From Acidocella sp. (GTDB taxonomy: Bacteria > Pseudomonadota > Alphaproteobacteria > Acetobacterales > Acetobacteraceae): 64,000 bases of DNA. Under the pieces are notes generated by a model. It saw only the letters and a program-made list of their open reading frames with translations, was not told where the DNA came from and did not search any database. This document shows positions 41,288 through 49,004 of the stretch, piece after piece. A program made the translations under genes and the position numbers. Location: positions 1 to 64,000 of the forward strand of contig JAMFRU010000060.1 of assembly GCA_026224875.1 (NCBI GenBank). The letters run 5' to 3'. The first letter of the stretch is position 1, and each line of letters opens with the position of its first letter.

Positions 41288-43989
41288 ACGCCCCAGGCAT
41301 TGGTGCAACGCGCTATATCGGCCAGCGTGTACCGCGTAAGGAAGACCCCCGCCTGCTCACCGGACGCGGGCAATTCGTCGATGACATCACTTTGCCCGGC
41401 ATGCTGCATGTCGCCTTCGCGCGCAGCCCCATCGCGCGCGGCAAAATCCTTTCCATCGACACCGCCGCCGCGCTCGAGCTGCCCGGTGTACACGCGATTT
41501 ATACCAATACGGAGCTAGCCGCCATCAAAGTGGAGATGCTGAGTTTCTATCTCACCCCACCCACTGTCCCGATCACGCCGCTGGCAAATGGCAGCGTCGC
41601 TTACGTCGGCGACCCGATCGCGCTGGTCATCGCCGATGACCGCTATATTGCCGAGGACGCGGCCTCACTCATCGAAATCCAGTATGAGGAAGAAGATCCG
41701 GTCGTTACCATCAGCGACGCCAAAACCGGCGCGCCGGTGCATGCTGGCACCGACAACAACATCGCCGCGATAATGGGCGTTGAAGAGCCGGACGAAGACC
41801 TCGAAGCGATACTGCATTCCGCCCCGTGCCTGGTGACGCACCGGGTAACCCACCAGCGCATCGCGCAATCGCCTATGGAGACGCGCGGCGTGATCGTAAC
41901 CCGCGAGGGTGCCGAAGAGCTGACGCTCTACATCACCTGCCAGAGCCCGCATATGATCGCGCGCTACGTCTCGCTCGCCCTCGGCCTGCCCGACACCAGC
42001 ATCCGCGTGATCGCAAAAGATGTCGGTGGCTCCTTCGGCCTTAAGAACCACCCCTGGCGCGAGGAAATGTCGGTCATCATCGCCGGGCTGCTGTTCGGCC
42101 GGCCGCTGAAATGGATCGAGGACCGGGTCGAGAACCTCACCTCTGCCAACCAGGCACGCGAGCAGGAGTTTCTGGTCCGCACCGCTTTCGATGCCAACGG
42201 AAGACTGATTGCCTCGCATGGCGATTACAGCGTGAACAACGGTGCCTACCCGCAAGGGGCGGACTGCAACATCGCCGTCCACATGTTCATGTGGGCCGCC
42301 TATAAAATGCCGGCATATGCGTTTTTAACGCGCGGCTGGTACAGCAACACGGTCGGGCTTGCGGCCTATCGCGGCCCCTGGGCGATGGAATCCCTGGCGC
42401 GCGAAACCGCACTCGATATTGCCGCACGGCGGCTGGGACTTGAGCCGATCGAGTTGCGGCGCCGCAATCTCGTAACGCTGACGGATCAGCCGCTGACCAC
42501 ACCGTTCGGCATACCTTTGGGGGATATCACCCCGGCCGAATGCCTGGAAAAACTGCTCGAAACGCTGGACGTTGCCGCATTCCGTGTGGAGCAGGCCGAA
42601 GCGCGCAAACAGGGGCGCTACCTCGGCCTTGGCGTGGCTGCCTACATCGAACCCACGGGTTCCGCCGGCAGCATCGCCACGATGACGGGCGAGCTGGCGC
42701 AATTGCGCATCGAGCCGACCGGCAAGGTAACGGCGACCATGAGCACGCACAGCCAAGGCCACGGCACCCAGACCACCATGGCGCAAATTATCGCCGAAAA
42801 ACTTGGCGTGGCCTACGAGGATGTAACCGTGTTCGAGGGCGACAGTTCTCGCGGCGGGTTTTCACCCGGCGCGGCTGGCAGCCGCCAGGGGGTTATCGCG
42901 GGGGGGGCGACGATCAAAGCCTCCGAATTGCTGGCGGAAAAAGTAAAAACCCTGGCCAGCCATTTGTTCAACGCACCCGTGGAGAGCATCACAATCGAGA
43001 ACGGCATGGTGCATATCGCCGGCGCCAAGGAGATGACCCGCAGCCTGCGCGCCATTGCGGAAATCGCCTATGGCGAGCCGGCACGCCTGCCGCCAGGGTT
43101 CGAGGCCGGGCTGGAGGCGCAATACCGCTACACTCCGCCGCCAATGACGTTTACCAGCGCCGCCCATGCCTGCATCGTGGAGGTGGATACCGATACCGGC
43201 TTCGTTAAAATCCAGCGCTGGATCTCCTGCGAGGACTGCGGCACGATCATCAACCCCGCCGTGGTCGAGGGGCAGATCGCGGGCGGGCTGGCGCAGGCCA
43301 TCGGCACGGTGCTGCTGGAGGAAATGTCGTTCGATGCGCGCGGCAATCCCACGGCGGTGACGTATAAGGATTACCTGCTTCCGTCGATTTCCGACATTCC
43401 GGATTTTGAATATCTGCACGCCTGCACGCCGTCGCAATCGGTGGGCGGCATTCGCGGCGTGGGCGAAGGCGGGGCGATTATCGGCCCGCCGACGCTGGTA
43501 AACGCGATTGCCGATGCACTCGCCCCGTTCGGCGAGGTGCCTGTTGAACTGCCGCTGACACCCGTAAAACTTCTGGGGGTCATCGAAGGCCGCTCACTGG
43601 CACATAAGGCGCCGGAGCCGGTTGCGGTGGCCGCGGCAGCGCCCCTGCCCGCCGCCGCTCCCCCTGCTCCTCCTCCTTCCGCCCCATCTTCCGCAGCCGC
43701 CGATGGCATGTGGAAGATGATCCTTTCCACCCCCATGGGTCCGCAGGAGATGAAAGGGCAGTTCATCACCAACGGTACGTTGCTCACAGGCACGTTGTTC
43801 AGCGATGTCGGCGACCAGGAATTTGAGGGCAGCATCACCGGCAACAGCCTGAAATGGGATTTGAAGGTCAAAAAACCCATCTCCCTGACGCTGAAATACG
43901 ATGTTCAAATCGACGGCGACAATCTGACCGGCAAGGTTAAAATGGGCTTCTTCGGCAATGCCAAGCTCACCGGCGAGCGTCTGCCTTAA
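41284..43989 (+). CDS. Molybdenum hydroxylase large subunit (CoxL-like) with extra C-terminal domain
   Basis: A 901-residue xanthine-oxidase-family large subunit; the usual CoxL length is near 780-800. The substrate loop reads AYRGPW, not the AYRCSFR of form I CO dehydrogenase, so CO is not a safe substrate. The catalytic Glu region GVGEGGAIIGPP is present near residue 727. Beyond residue about 775 a Pro/Ala-rich linker leads to a beta-rich module of about 95 residues (STPMGPQEMKGQF...GSITGNSLKWDLKV). The overlapping coxG, coxM and coxS genes and divergent mocA/xdhC complete a hydroxylase locus; an aldehyde, purine or N-heterocycle substrate is possible. Confidence 0.88.
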   Translation: MNAPGIGATRYIGQRVPRKEDPRLLTGRGQFVDDITLPGMLHVAFARSPIARGKILSIDTAAALELPGVHAIYTNTELAAIKVEMLSFYLTPPTVPITPLANGSVAYVGDPIALVIADDRYIAEDAASLIEIQYEEEDPVVTISDAKTGAPVHAGTDNNIAAIMGVEEPDEDLEAILHSAPCLVTHRVTHQRIAQSPMETRGVIVTREGAEELTLYITCQSPHMIARYVSLALGLPDTSIRVIAKDVGGSFGLKNHPWREEMSVIIAGLLFGRPLKWIEDRVENLTSANQAREQEFLVRTAFDANGRLIASHGDYSVNNGAYPQGADCNIAVHMFMWAAYKMPAYAFLTRGWYSNTVGLAAYRGPWAMESLARETALDIAARRLGLEPIELRRRNLVTLTDQPLTTPFGIPLGDITPAECLEKLLETLDVAAFRVEQAEARKQGRYLGLGVAAYIEPTGSAGSIATMTGELAQLRIEPTGKVTATMSTHSQGHGTQTTMAQIIAEKLGVAYEDVTVFEGDSSRGGFSPGAAGSRQGVIAGGATIKASELLAEKVKTLASHLFNAPVESITIENGMVHIAGAKEMTRSLRAIAEIAYGEPARLPPGFEAGLEAQYRYTPPPMTFTSAAHACIVEVDTDTGFVKIQRWISCEDCGTIINPAVVEGQIAGGLAQAIGTVLLEEMSFDARGNPTAVTYKDYLLPSISDIPDFEYLHACTPSQSVGGIRGVGEGGAIIGPPTLVNAIADALAPFGEVPVELPLTPVKLLGVIEGRSLAHKAPEPVAVAAAAPLPAAAPPAPPPSAPSSAAADGMWKMILSTPMGPQEMKGQFITNGTLLTGTLFSDVGDQEFEGSITGNSLKWDLKVKKPISLTLKYDVQIDGDNLTGKVKMGFFGNAKLTGERLP

Positions 43990-44013
43990 GTGAGATCTTC
44001 TAAATTTGGCACG

Positions 44014-44036
44014 GTGCAGAATAATATTTTTTGCAC
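44014..44036. promoter_or_regulatory. Inverted repeat in the AT-rich leader of the tonB operon
   Basis: GTGCAGAA-N7-TTTTGCAC has 7 of 8 matching arm positions and lies in the AT-rich 186-bp gap between the hydroxylase operon and tonB. It might be an operator for tonB-exbBD. I do not see a Fur-box match. Confidence 0.3.
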
Positions 44037-44175
44037 TTTGGGCATTCGCAAGAAAATACGAAAACATTTGCTTAAATCATATATATATCACCATATTCAC
44101 GATAGACTTTAGAAGAATATAGCCATAAAACCCAGCCATCCGGCATGGGCCGGACCAAAATTCCGGAGCCGGGCA

Positions 44176-44796
44176 TTGGATTACGCAGAGAACACCACCT
44201 CGCCGCAGAAACTCGTTGGCATCGCAGTCGTCGTGGTGCTGCATATCGCGATCATCTATGCGCTGCTGAACGGGCTGGGCTCGGCCGTGGTGCAGGTTCT
44301 GCACGCCCCGCTGCAGGCGCAGATCATCCAGGAGGTGAAGCCGCCGCCCGAGGCGCCGCCGCCGCCGCCGCCGCCCGTGATCAACCCGCCGCCGCCCTAT
44401 ATTCCCCCGCCGCTAATCCAGATCGCGCCGCCGCCGGCACCGCCGGTCATAGCCTCCGTCACCACCGTTAAACCGCCCGCCCCAGTGCCCGTGGCCGTGC
44501 CGCGCCCGGTTATCACCAGGCAGGCTGGGCTGGACACCAACCAGAGCTGCACCGCGCCGCAATACCCGGAAGAAGCCGCTGATATGGGGCAGACCGGCAC
44601 CTCGGTGGTGCAATTCCTCATCGGCACGGATGGGGCCGTGGAACAAAGCCGGGTCGCGGCCTCCAGCGGCCATACCGCGCTGGACGACGCCGCTGTGCGG
44701 GCGCTGGGCCAGTGTAAATTCAGACCCGCACTCGGCACCGGCGGTAAGCCGCAAGAAGCCTGGACAAGCATAAGTTACGTTTGGACCCTGAACTAA
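44176..44796 (+). CDS. tonB: TonB energy transducer
   Basis: A 206-residue TonB: one N-terminal membrane helix (LVGIAVVVVLHIAIIYALL, residues about 13-31), a proline-rich periplasmic spacer (about 55-110) and a C-terminal TonB domain (TSVVQFLIGTDGAVEQSRV, then AVRALGQCKFRPAL). It carries proton-motive-force energy from ExbB/ExbD to outer-membrane receptors such as the one at 49005. The start appears to be TTG at 44176; I see no in-frame ATG that keeps the membrane helix. Confidence 0.9.
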   Translation: MDYAENTTSPQKLVGIAVVVVLHIAIIYALLNGLGSAVVQVLHAPLQAQIIQEVKPPPEAPPPPPPPVINPPPPYIPPPLIQIAPPPAPPVIASVTTVKPPAPVPVAVPRPVITRQAGLDTNQSCTAPQYPEEAADMGQTGTSVVQFLIGTDGAVEQSRVAASSGHTALDDAAVRALGQCKFRPALGTGGKPQEAWTSISYVWTLN

Positions 44797-44845
44797 ACAC
44801 ATGAATTAGCACACCAAGATATTGTGCAAAGTTGGAGTACAAGAC

Positions 44846-45796
44846 ATGAAATTCGCAAAAAACCTTCCCGCCGTTCTGCTGGGCGCTGCCCTCCTCGCCA
44901 CCCCGCTAGCAGCAATGGCGCAAACCGCCACCCCGGCACCGGCTGCTGCCTCCGCGGCTCAGGCCCCCGCAGCTCAGAACGATGCGCCGGCCGTACCGGC
45001 GGATAGTAACGTCACACCGGTGGTCAACACCCCGGCCCTGGCCGATGACGCTCCCGCCACCGCCACCATTGGCAACCCGTATGGGCTTTCGGCACTCTGG
45101 GGCCAGGGCGATTTTATCGCCCGCGGCACGCTGCTGGCGCTGGCCATCATGTCCGCCTCCACCTGGTATATTCTGGTCACCAAGCTGATCGAGCAGAACC
45201 GGTTGCTGCGCCAGGCCAAAACCGCCAATGGCAGCTTCTGGAAAGCCGGTTCCGTGGCTGAGGCCGTTGCGGCACTTCCGCCCAAAACCCCGTTCCAGGC
45301 CGTGGCCAGCACCGGGCTCAATGCGCTGGAGCATCATGAAGGCTCGCTGGTGGAAAACATCGATCTCAACACCTGGATCACCCTCTCGATCCAGCGCGTG
45401 GTCGAGCAGATCGTCAGCCGGCTGCAAGGCGGTCTCGCGGTGCTGGCCACGGTCGGCTCCACCGCCCCCTTCGTCGGGCTGTTCGGCACGGTCTGGGGTA
45501 TCTACCACGCGCTCATCGCCATCGGCATTGCCGGCCAGGCGAGCATCGACAAGGTCGCCGGTCCGGTTGGCGAGGCGCTGATCATGACCGCACTCGGCCT
45601 TGCCACCGCCGTGCCCGCCGTGCTGGGCTATAACTGGCTGGTCCGCCGCAACAAGCTGGCGGTTGAAAAACTCCGTGGCTTCGCCAGCGACCTTCACTCA
45701 GTTCTCGTCAGCGGCAAGGTTGTCGGCACGCAGAGTGTCACGACCATCCGCACGGAAACGGCCGCCCGGCCGCTCAACGTCGCCCGCACGGCCTAA
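44846..45796 (+). CDS. exbB: ExbB/TolQ proton channel protein with signal peptide
   Basis: A 316-residue MotA/TolQ/ExbB protein. The start at 44846 gives a clear signal peptide (MKFAKNLPAVLLGAALLATP, cleavage after AMAQ), followed by an Ala/Pro-rich periplasmic stretch to about residue 75. Three membrane helices and the conserved LATVGSTAPFVGLFGTVWGI core follow. The N-terminal extension is typical of proteobacterial long ExbB. It works with the two ExbD proteins encoded next. Confidence 0.92.
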   Translation: MKFAKNLPAVLLGAALLATPLAAMAQTATPAPAAASAAQAPAAQNDAPAVPADSNVTPVVNTPALADDAPATATIGNPYGLSALWGQGDFIARGTLLALAIMSASTWYILVTKLIEQNRLLRQAKTANGSFWKAGSVAEAVAALPPKTPFQAVASTGLNALEHHEGSLVENIDLNTWITLSIQRVVEQIVSRLQGGLAVLATVGSTAPFVGLFGTVWGIYHALIAIGIAGQASIDKVAGPVGEALIMTALGLATAVPAVLGYNWLVRRNKLAVEKLRGFASDLHSVLVSGKVVGTQSVTTIRTETAARPLNVARTA

Positions 45797-45800
45797 AACC

Positions 45801-46226
45801 ATGGCCATCCAATTTTCTCAAAATGGCGAGGACGAGCTCCTCGCCAGCATCAACACCACACCGCTGGTCGATGTGATGCTGGTGTTGCTGATCATCTTCC
45901 TCATCACCGTGCCGGTGGTAACCCACACCGTGCCCGTGCAGCTGCCGAGCGAGCGCAACCAGCCGACGCAGACACGGCCGCAGAACATCAATATCTCGGT
46001 CGATGCGGATGGTAATATCTACTGGAGCCAGGAAAAGCTTTCCGGCCTCGCCGATTTGCAGAAGCGCCTGCTGGCGGTCTCCACCCAGCAGCCGCAGCCG
46101 GAAGTGCATATCTTTGGCGACCAGAACGCGCATTACCAGGCGGTAGGCGAGGTGCTGCTGGCATCCCAGCGCGCCGGCATCCAGAAAGTCGGCTTCATTA
46201 CCCAGCCGGTGCCGGGAGGCAATTGA
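45801..46226 (+). CDS. exbD: ExbD/TolR biopolymer transport protein, copy 1
   Basis: A 141-residue ExbD: INTTPLVDVMLVLLIIFLI at residues 17-35 holds the single membrane helix and its conserved proton-carrying Asp. The periplasmic domain ends FGDQNAHYQAVGEVLLASQRAGIQKVGFIT. It starts 4 nt after the exbB stop. Confidence 0.92.
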   Translation: MAIQFSQNGEDELLASINTTPLVDVMLVLLIIFLITVPVVTHTVPVQLPSERNQPTQTRPQNINISVDADGNIYWSQEKLSGLADLQKRLLAVSTQQPQPEVHIFGDQNAHYQAVGEVLLASQRAGIQKVGFITQPVPGGN

Positions 46227-46229
46227 GCC

Positions 46230-46652
46230 ATGTCGATTAATTTTTCCACCAGCGACGAGCCGGAAGTTCTCATCGATATCAACACCACGCCGTTGATCGA
46301 CGTGATGCTGGTGCTGCTGGTCATGCTGATCATCACCATTCCCATTCAGACCCATGCGGTGAAGCTGAACCTGCCGCAAGCCAATGCGAAGCCCGCCACG
46401 GTGCAGCCCCCGGTGGTTGAGATCGACATTGATTTCGACGGCACGATTCTGTGGGATGGCGCGGTGGTACCGACGCGTGAAGCGTTGCAGGCCCAGCTTG
46501 CCGCATTGGCGGCACAGCCGACCCAGCCGGAGCTGCACATCCGCCCAGACAAACTCACCGATTATAAATACGTGGCCGAGGTTCTCGCCACGGCGCAGCG
46601 CCTGGGCATCCAGAAAATCGGCATCGTCGGCTACGAGCAATTCGCACAATGA
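46230..46652 (+). CDS. exbD: ExbD/TolR biopolymer transport protein, copy 2
   Basis: A 140-residue second ExbD (INTTPLIDVMLVLLVMLII near residues 17-35, same Asp), clearly diverged from copy 1 in the periplasmic part. Two different ExbD proteins beside one ExbB occur in some proteobacteria, where the second can serve a subset of receptors. It follows copy 1 by 3 nt and overlaps the next gene by 4. Confidence 0.92.
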   Translation: MSINFSTSDEPEVLIDINTTPLIDVMLVLLVMLIITIPIQTHAVKLNLPQANAKPATVQPPVVEIDIDFDGTILWDGAVVPTREALQAQLAALAAQPTQPELHIRPDKLTDYKYVAEVLATAQRLGIQKIGIVGYEQFAQ

Positions 46653-47698
46653 AACAATACCTGCTTCCCTTGTCCTTGGCCCTCCTGCTGGCTCCCGGCG
46701 CGGTTCTCGCCGCGCCGATGCGCCCGGAGGTGGCAAAACATCTGCTCCAGGCCGAGAGCGATCTGCAAAAGAAAAATTTCACCGGCGCATTAACGCAAGT
46801 GAACGCGGCGCAGGCCGTCGGCAGTCTCTCGCCCGATGAGGCGCTGGCCATTGCGCAATTGCGCGGTACCGCCGCCAGCGGTGCGGGCAATTACATACTC
46901 GCGGCGCAGTCCTACGAGACCGTTCTGGCCAGCAGCAGCACACCGGCGGCAACGCGCCTGCCGCTAACCCAGGCGATTGCGGGTTTTTACGCGCATGCGG
47001 CGGATTACCCGCATACGGTGACCTGGGTGAATAAATATGTCGCGGCCGGCGGCACGGATGCGCAGACGCGCGCTCTGGCCGCACAGGCTGAATATGCGCA
47101 AGGCCATTACGCCGCGGCATTGCGCGATGCGCGGCATGATAACGCCACCGGCACAGCGCCGGTGGCGGAGCTGCAACTGGCCGTGAGTGCCGCGCAAAAA
47201 TCCGGCGACAACCAGGCCTATTTCGAGACATTGCAGACTCTGCTTGTGGCCTCACCGACACCCGACGTATGGAATGCCGCCATCGCCTTGGTACAGGCAG
47301 CACCTGGCTTCCCGGATGGTTTGACGCTGGATGTTGAAAGATTGCGCCTGGCGACCGGCACGCTGACCGCACCAGGCGATTACGAGGATTATGCCGAGCG
47401 CGCGCTCATCGCCAGCCACCCGGCCGAAGCCAAGAGCGTGCTCGATGCGGGGTTTGCCAATGGCACACTCACCACCGAAACCGATGCCGGCCATGCCACG
47501 CGGCTGCAGACATTGGCGAACAAGCAGGTGGCGCAACCGCAAAATGCGAGCGCCACACCCGCGACGCCTCTGGATGCCGCCATTGCCAACGGCAAGGGGT
47601 TTGAGACCGTGCCCGGCTACAGCACGGGAGATTTGAACGACGCCCCGGCGGCTCTGGCGCGGCTATGGCAGATTGAGAGCAAAGCCGCTCCTAAATAG
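46649..47698 (+). CDS. Exported TPR-like repeat protein of the tonB operon
   Basis: A 349-residue protein with a signal peptide (MKQYLLPLSLALLLAPGAVL, cleavage near AAP). The mature part is Ala-rich and built of helical pairs resembling TPR/Sel1-type repeats (YILAAQSYETVLASS; LAAQAEYAQGHYAAALRDA), so it is a likely periplasmic scaffold. It overlaps exbD copy 2 by 4 nt and so is part of the operon. A role in organising the Ton complex is inference from position only. Confidence 0.75.
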   Translation: MKQYLLPLSLALLLAPGAVLAAPMRPEVAKHLLQAESDLQKKNFTGALTQVNAAQAVGSLSPDEALAIAQLRGTAASGAGNYILAAQSYETVLASSSTPAATRLPLTQAIAGFYAHAADYPHTVTWVNKYVAAGGTDAQTRALAAQAEYAQGHYAAALRDARHDNATGTAPVAELQLAVSAAQKSGDNQAYFETLQTLLVASPTPDVWNAAIALVQAAPGFPDGLTLDVERLRLATGTLTAPGDYEDYAERALIASHPAEAKSVLDAGFANGTLTTETDAGHATRLQTLANKQVAQPQNASATPATPLDAAIANGKGFETVPGYSTGDLNDAPAALARLWQIESKAAPK

Positions 47699-48031
47699 GG
47701 CGCGGCCGCTTCCATAATCAACGCGCCGGGGCGAGAATAAAACCGCCACCGCTGCCGGAATGCTGGCAGGCCATATATGCTCCACAATCGTTGAGTTTCT
47801 CCGGTTGTGCCAATGGCTTCATTAATGCAGTGGATTTGCGCAGCTGATATCCTCTGTGCATCACGACGCTGCCCAGGCAGCGCCGGGGGATATCCATGAC
47901 CGTGTCCCCCTGTCTTTCCCCCGCGCGCCGTGCGCGCCGTAAATAAAGGCGGCACACGACCATCCGGAATACCACGCATAAAAAAGGGGCGCGGTTGCCC
48001 GCGCCCCGGTAGAATTATCGCACCGCCCGAA
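47699..48031. other. 333-bp gap between convergent genes
   Basis: It holds the terminator at 47981-48009 near its right end. No coding sequence or RNA gene can be supported in the rest. Confidence 0.6.
47981..48009 (-). terminator. Rho-independent terminator of the TauD-type gene
   Basis: Read on the minus strand, a 9-bp GC stem (47987-47995 with 48000-48008) with a 4-nt loop is followed by U6, 22 bp after the stop at 48032. Confidence 0.88.
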
Positions 48032-48976
48032 TTATTCGGCAGCCTGCGCCTCAGGCTGCGGGGTGGTTTTTTTAAGAAGACGGCTCACCGAACCGTCAAT
48101 CCCCACCGGCGACTTGCCGGCGATGGTGACACGGCGCAGATGGCGCTTCTGGGGGCCGAAATCCGCAATGGCGCGGTGCTGCGTGGCGCGGTTGTCCCAG
48201 ATCGCGACATCGCCCTTACGCCAGTTCCAACGCACCGTGTTTTCCGGCTTGGTCACGTGGTCCTGCAGAATGTTCAACAGCCGGGCGGAATCAACACCGT
48301 TGAGGCCGACGAAGTTCTTCACGAAATGGCCCAGGAGCAGATTGCGCTCGCCACTCTCGGGATGCACATGCACGACCGGATGTTCCGTCTCATAAACGGT
48401 CGAGGTAAAGACGTTGCGATAATGATTTTGTATCTCCGAACCGGCGCCGGCGAAGGCGGCCGCATAGTCATACAGATTGGTATGAACGGCGCGAAGGTCG
48501 TTGACGAGGAGCTTCAATGGCGCCGGAAGTTCTTCGTAAGCCGAGGCAGTATTGGCCCAGAGCGTATCACCACCCGCTTCCGGCACATCGATCGCGCGCA
48601 AAATCGAGGCTTCCGGATAGGCCGGCACAAAGGTGACGTCAGTATGCCAGGAAGAAGCGGCATAGCCGTCGCGGGAGTTCAGCTCCAGCAAATAGCTAGA
48701 GCCATCGGCCACCGGCACTGTGGGGTGGGCTACCGGCGTGCCCAGAATGCCAGCAAAGGCTTCCTGGCCGGCATCGTCCAGCTCGTTTTGGTCCCGAAAA
48801 AATACGACCTTATGCCGCACAAGGGCTGCACGAATGGAGGCGATGGTGGCAGCGGAAAGCCTATCGGACAGCTGTACGCCGCGGATTTCGGCACCGATGC
48901 GGCCCGCGACGGGGACAACATCCAGTGCGATCGAAGCATCCGGCTTATTAACGAAAATCTGCTGTATGTTGGTCAT
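48032..48976 (-). CDS. TauD/AtsK-type Fe(II)/2-oxoglutarate dioxygenase
   Basis: A 314-residue TauD-family dioxygenase. The iron ligands are in SWHTDVTFVPAYP (His near 110, Asp 112) and in WDNRATQHRAIADF; 2-oxoglutarate is bound by the Arg in RRVTIAG near 290. AGGAGATAAAC precedes the ATG. Relatives release sulfite from taurine or sulfate esters. The next genes upstream are a TonB-dependent receptor and a sulfonate-type ABC transporter, so it likely desulfonates an imported organosulfur compound in the cytosol. Confidence 0.88.
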   Translation of the reverse strand: MTNIQQIFVNKPDASIALDVVPVAGRIGAEIRGVQLSDRLSAATIASIRAALVRHKVVFFRDQNELDDAGQEAFAGILGTPVAHPTVPVADGSSYLLELNSRDGYAASSWHTDVTFVPAYPEASILRAIDVPEAGGDTLWANTASAYEELPAPLKLLVNDLRAVHTNLYDYAAAFAGAGSEIQNHYRNVFTSTVYETEHPVVHVHPESGERNLLLGHFVKNFVGLNGVDSARLLNILQDHVTKPENTVRWNWRKGDVAIWDNRATQHRAIADFGPQKRHLRRVTIAGKSPVGIDGSVSRLLKKTTPQPEAQAAE

Positions 48977-49004
48977 GTTTATCTCCTGTGAGTTTTGAAG
49001 TTGG

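Noticed and set aside
42355-42400. Form I aerobic CO dehydrogenase
   Set aside because: The active-site loop is AYRGPW in place of AYRCSFR, so CO oxidation is not supported in spite of coxG/M/S/L-like gene order.
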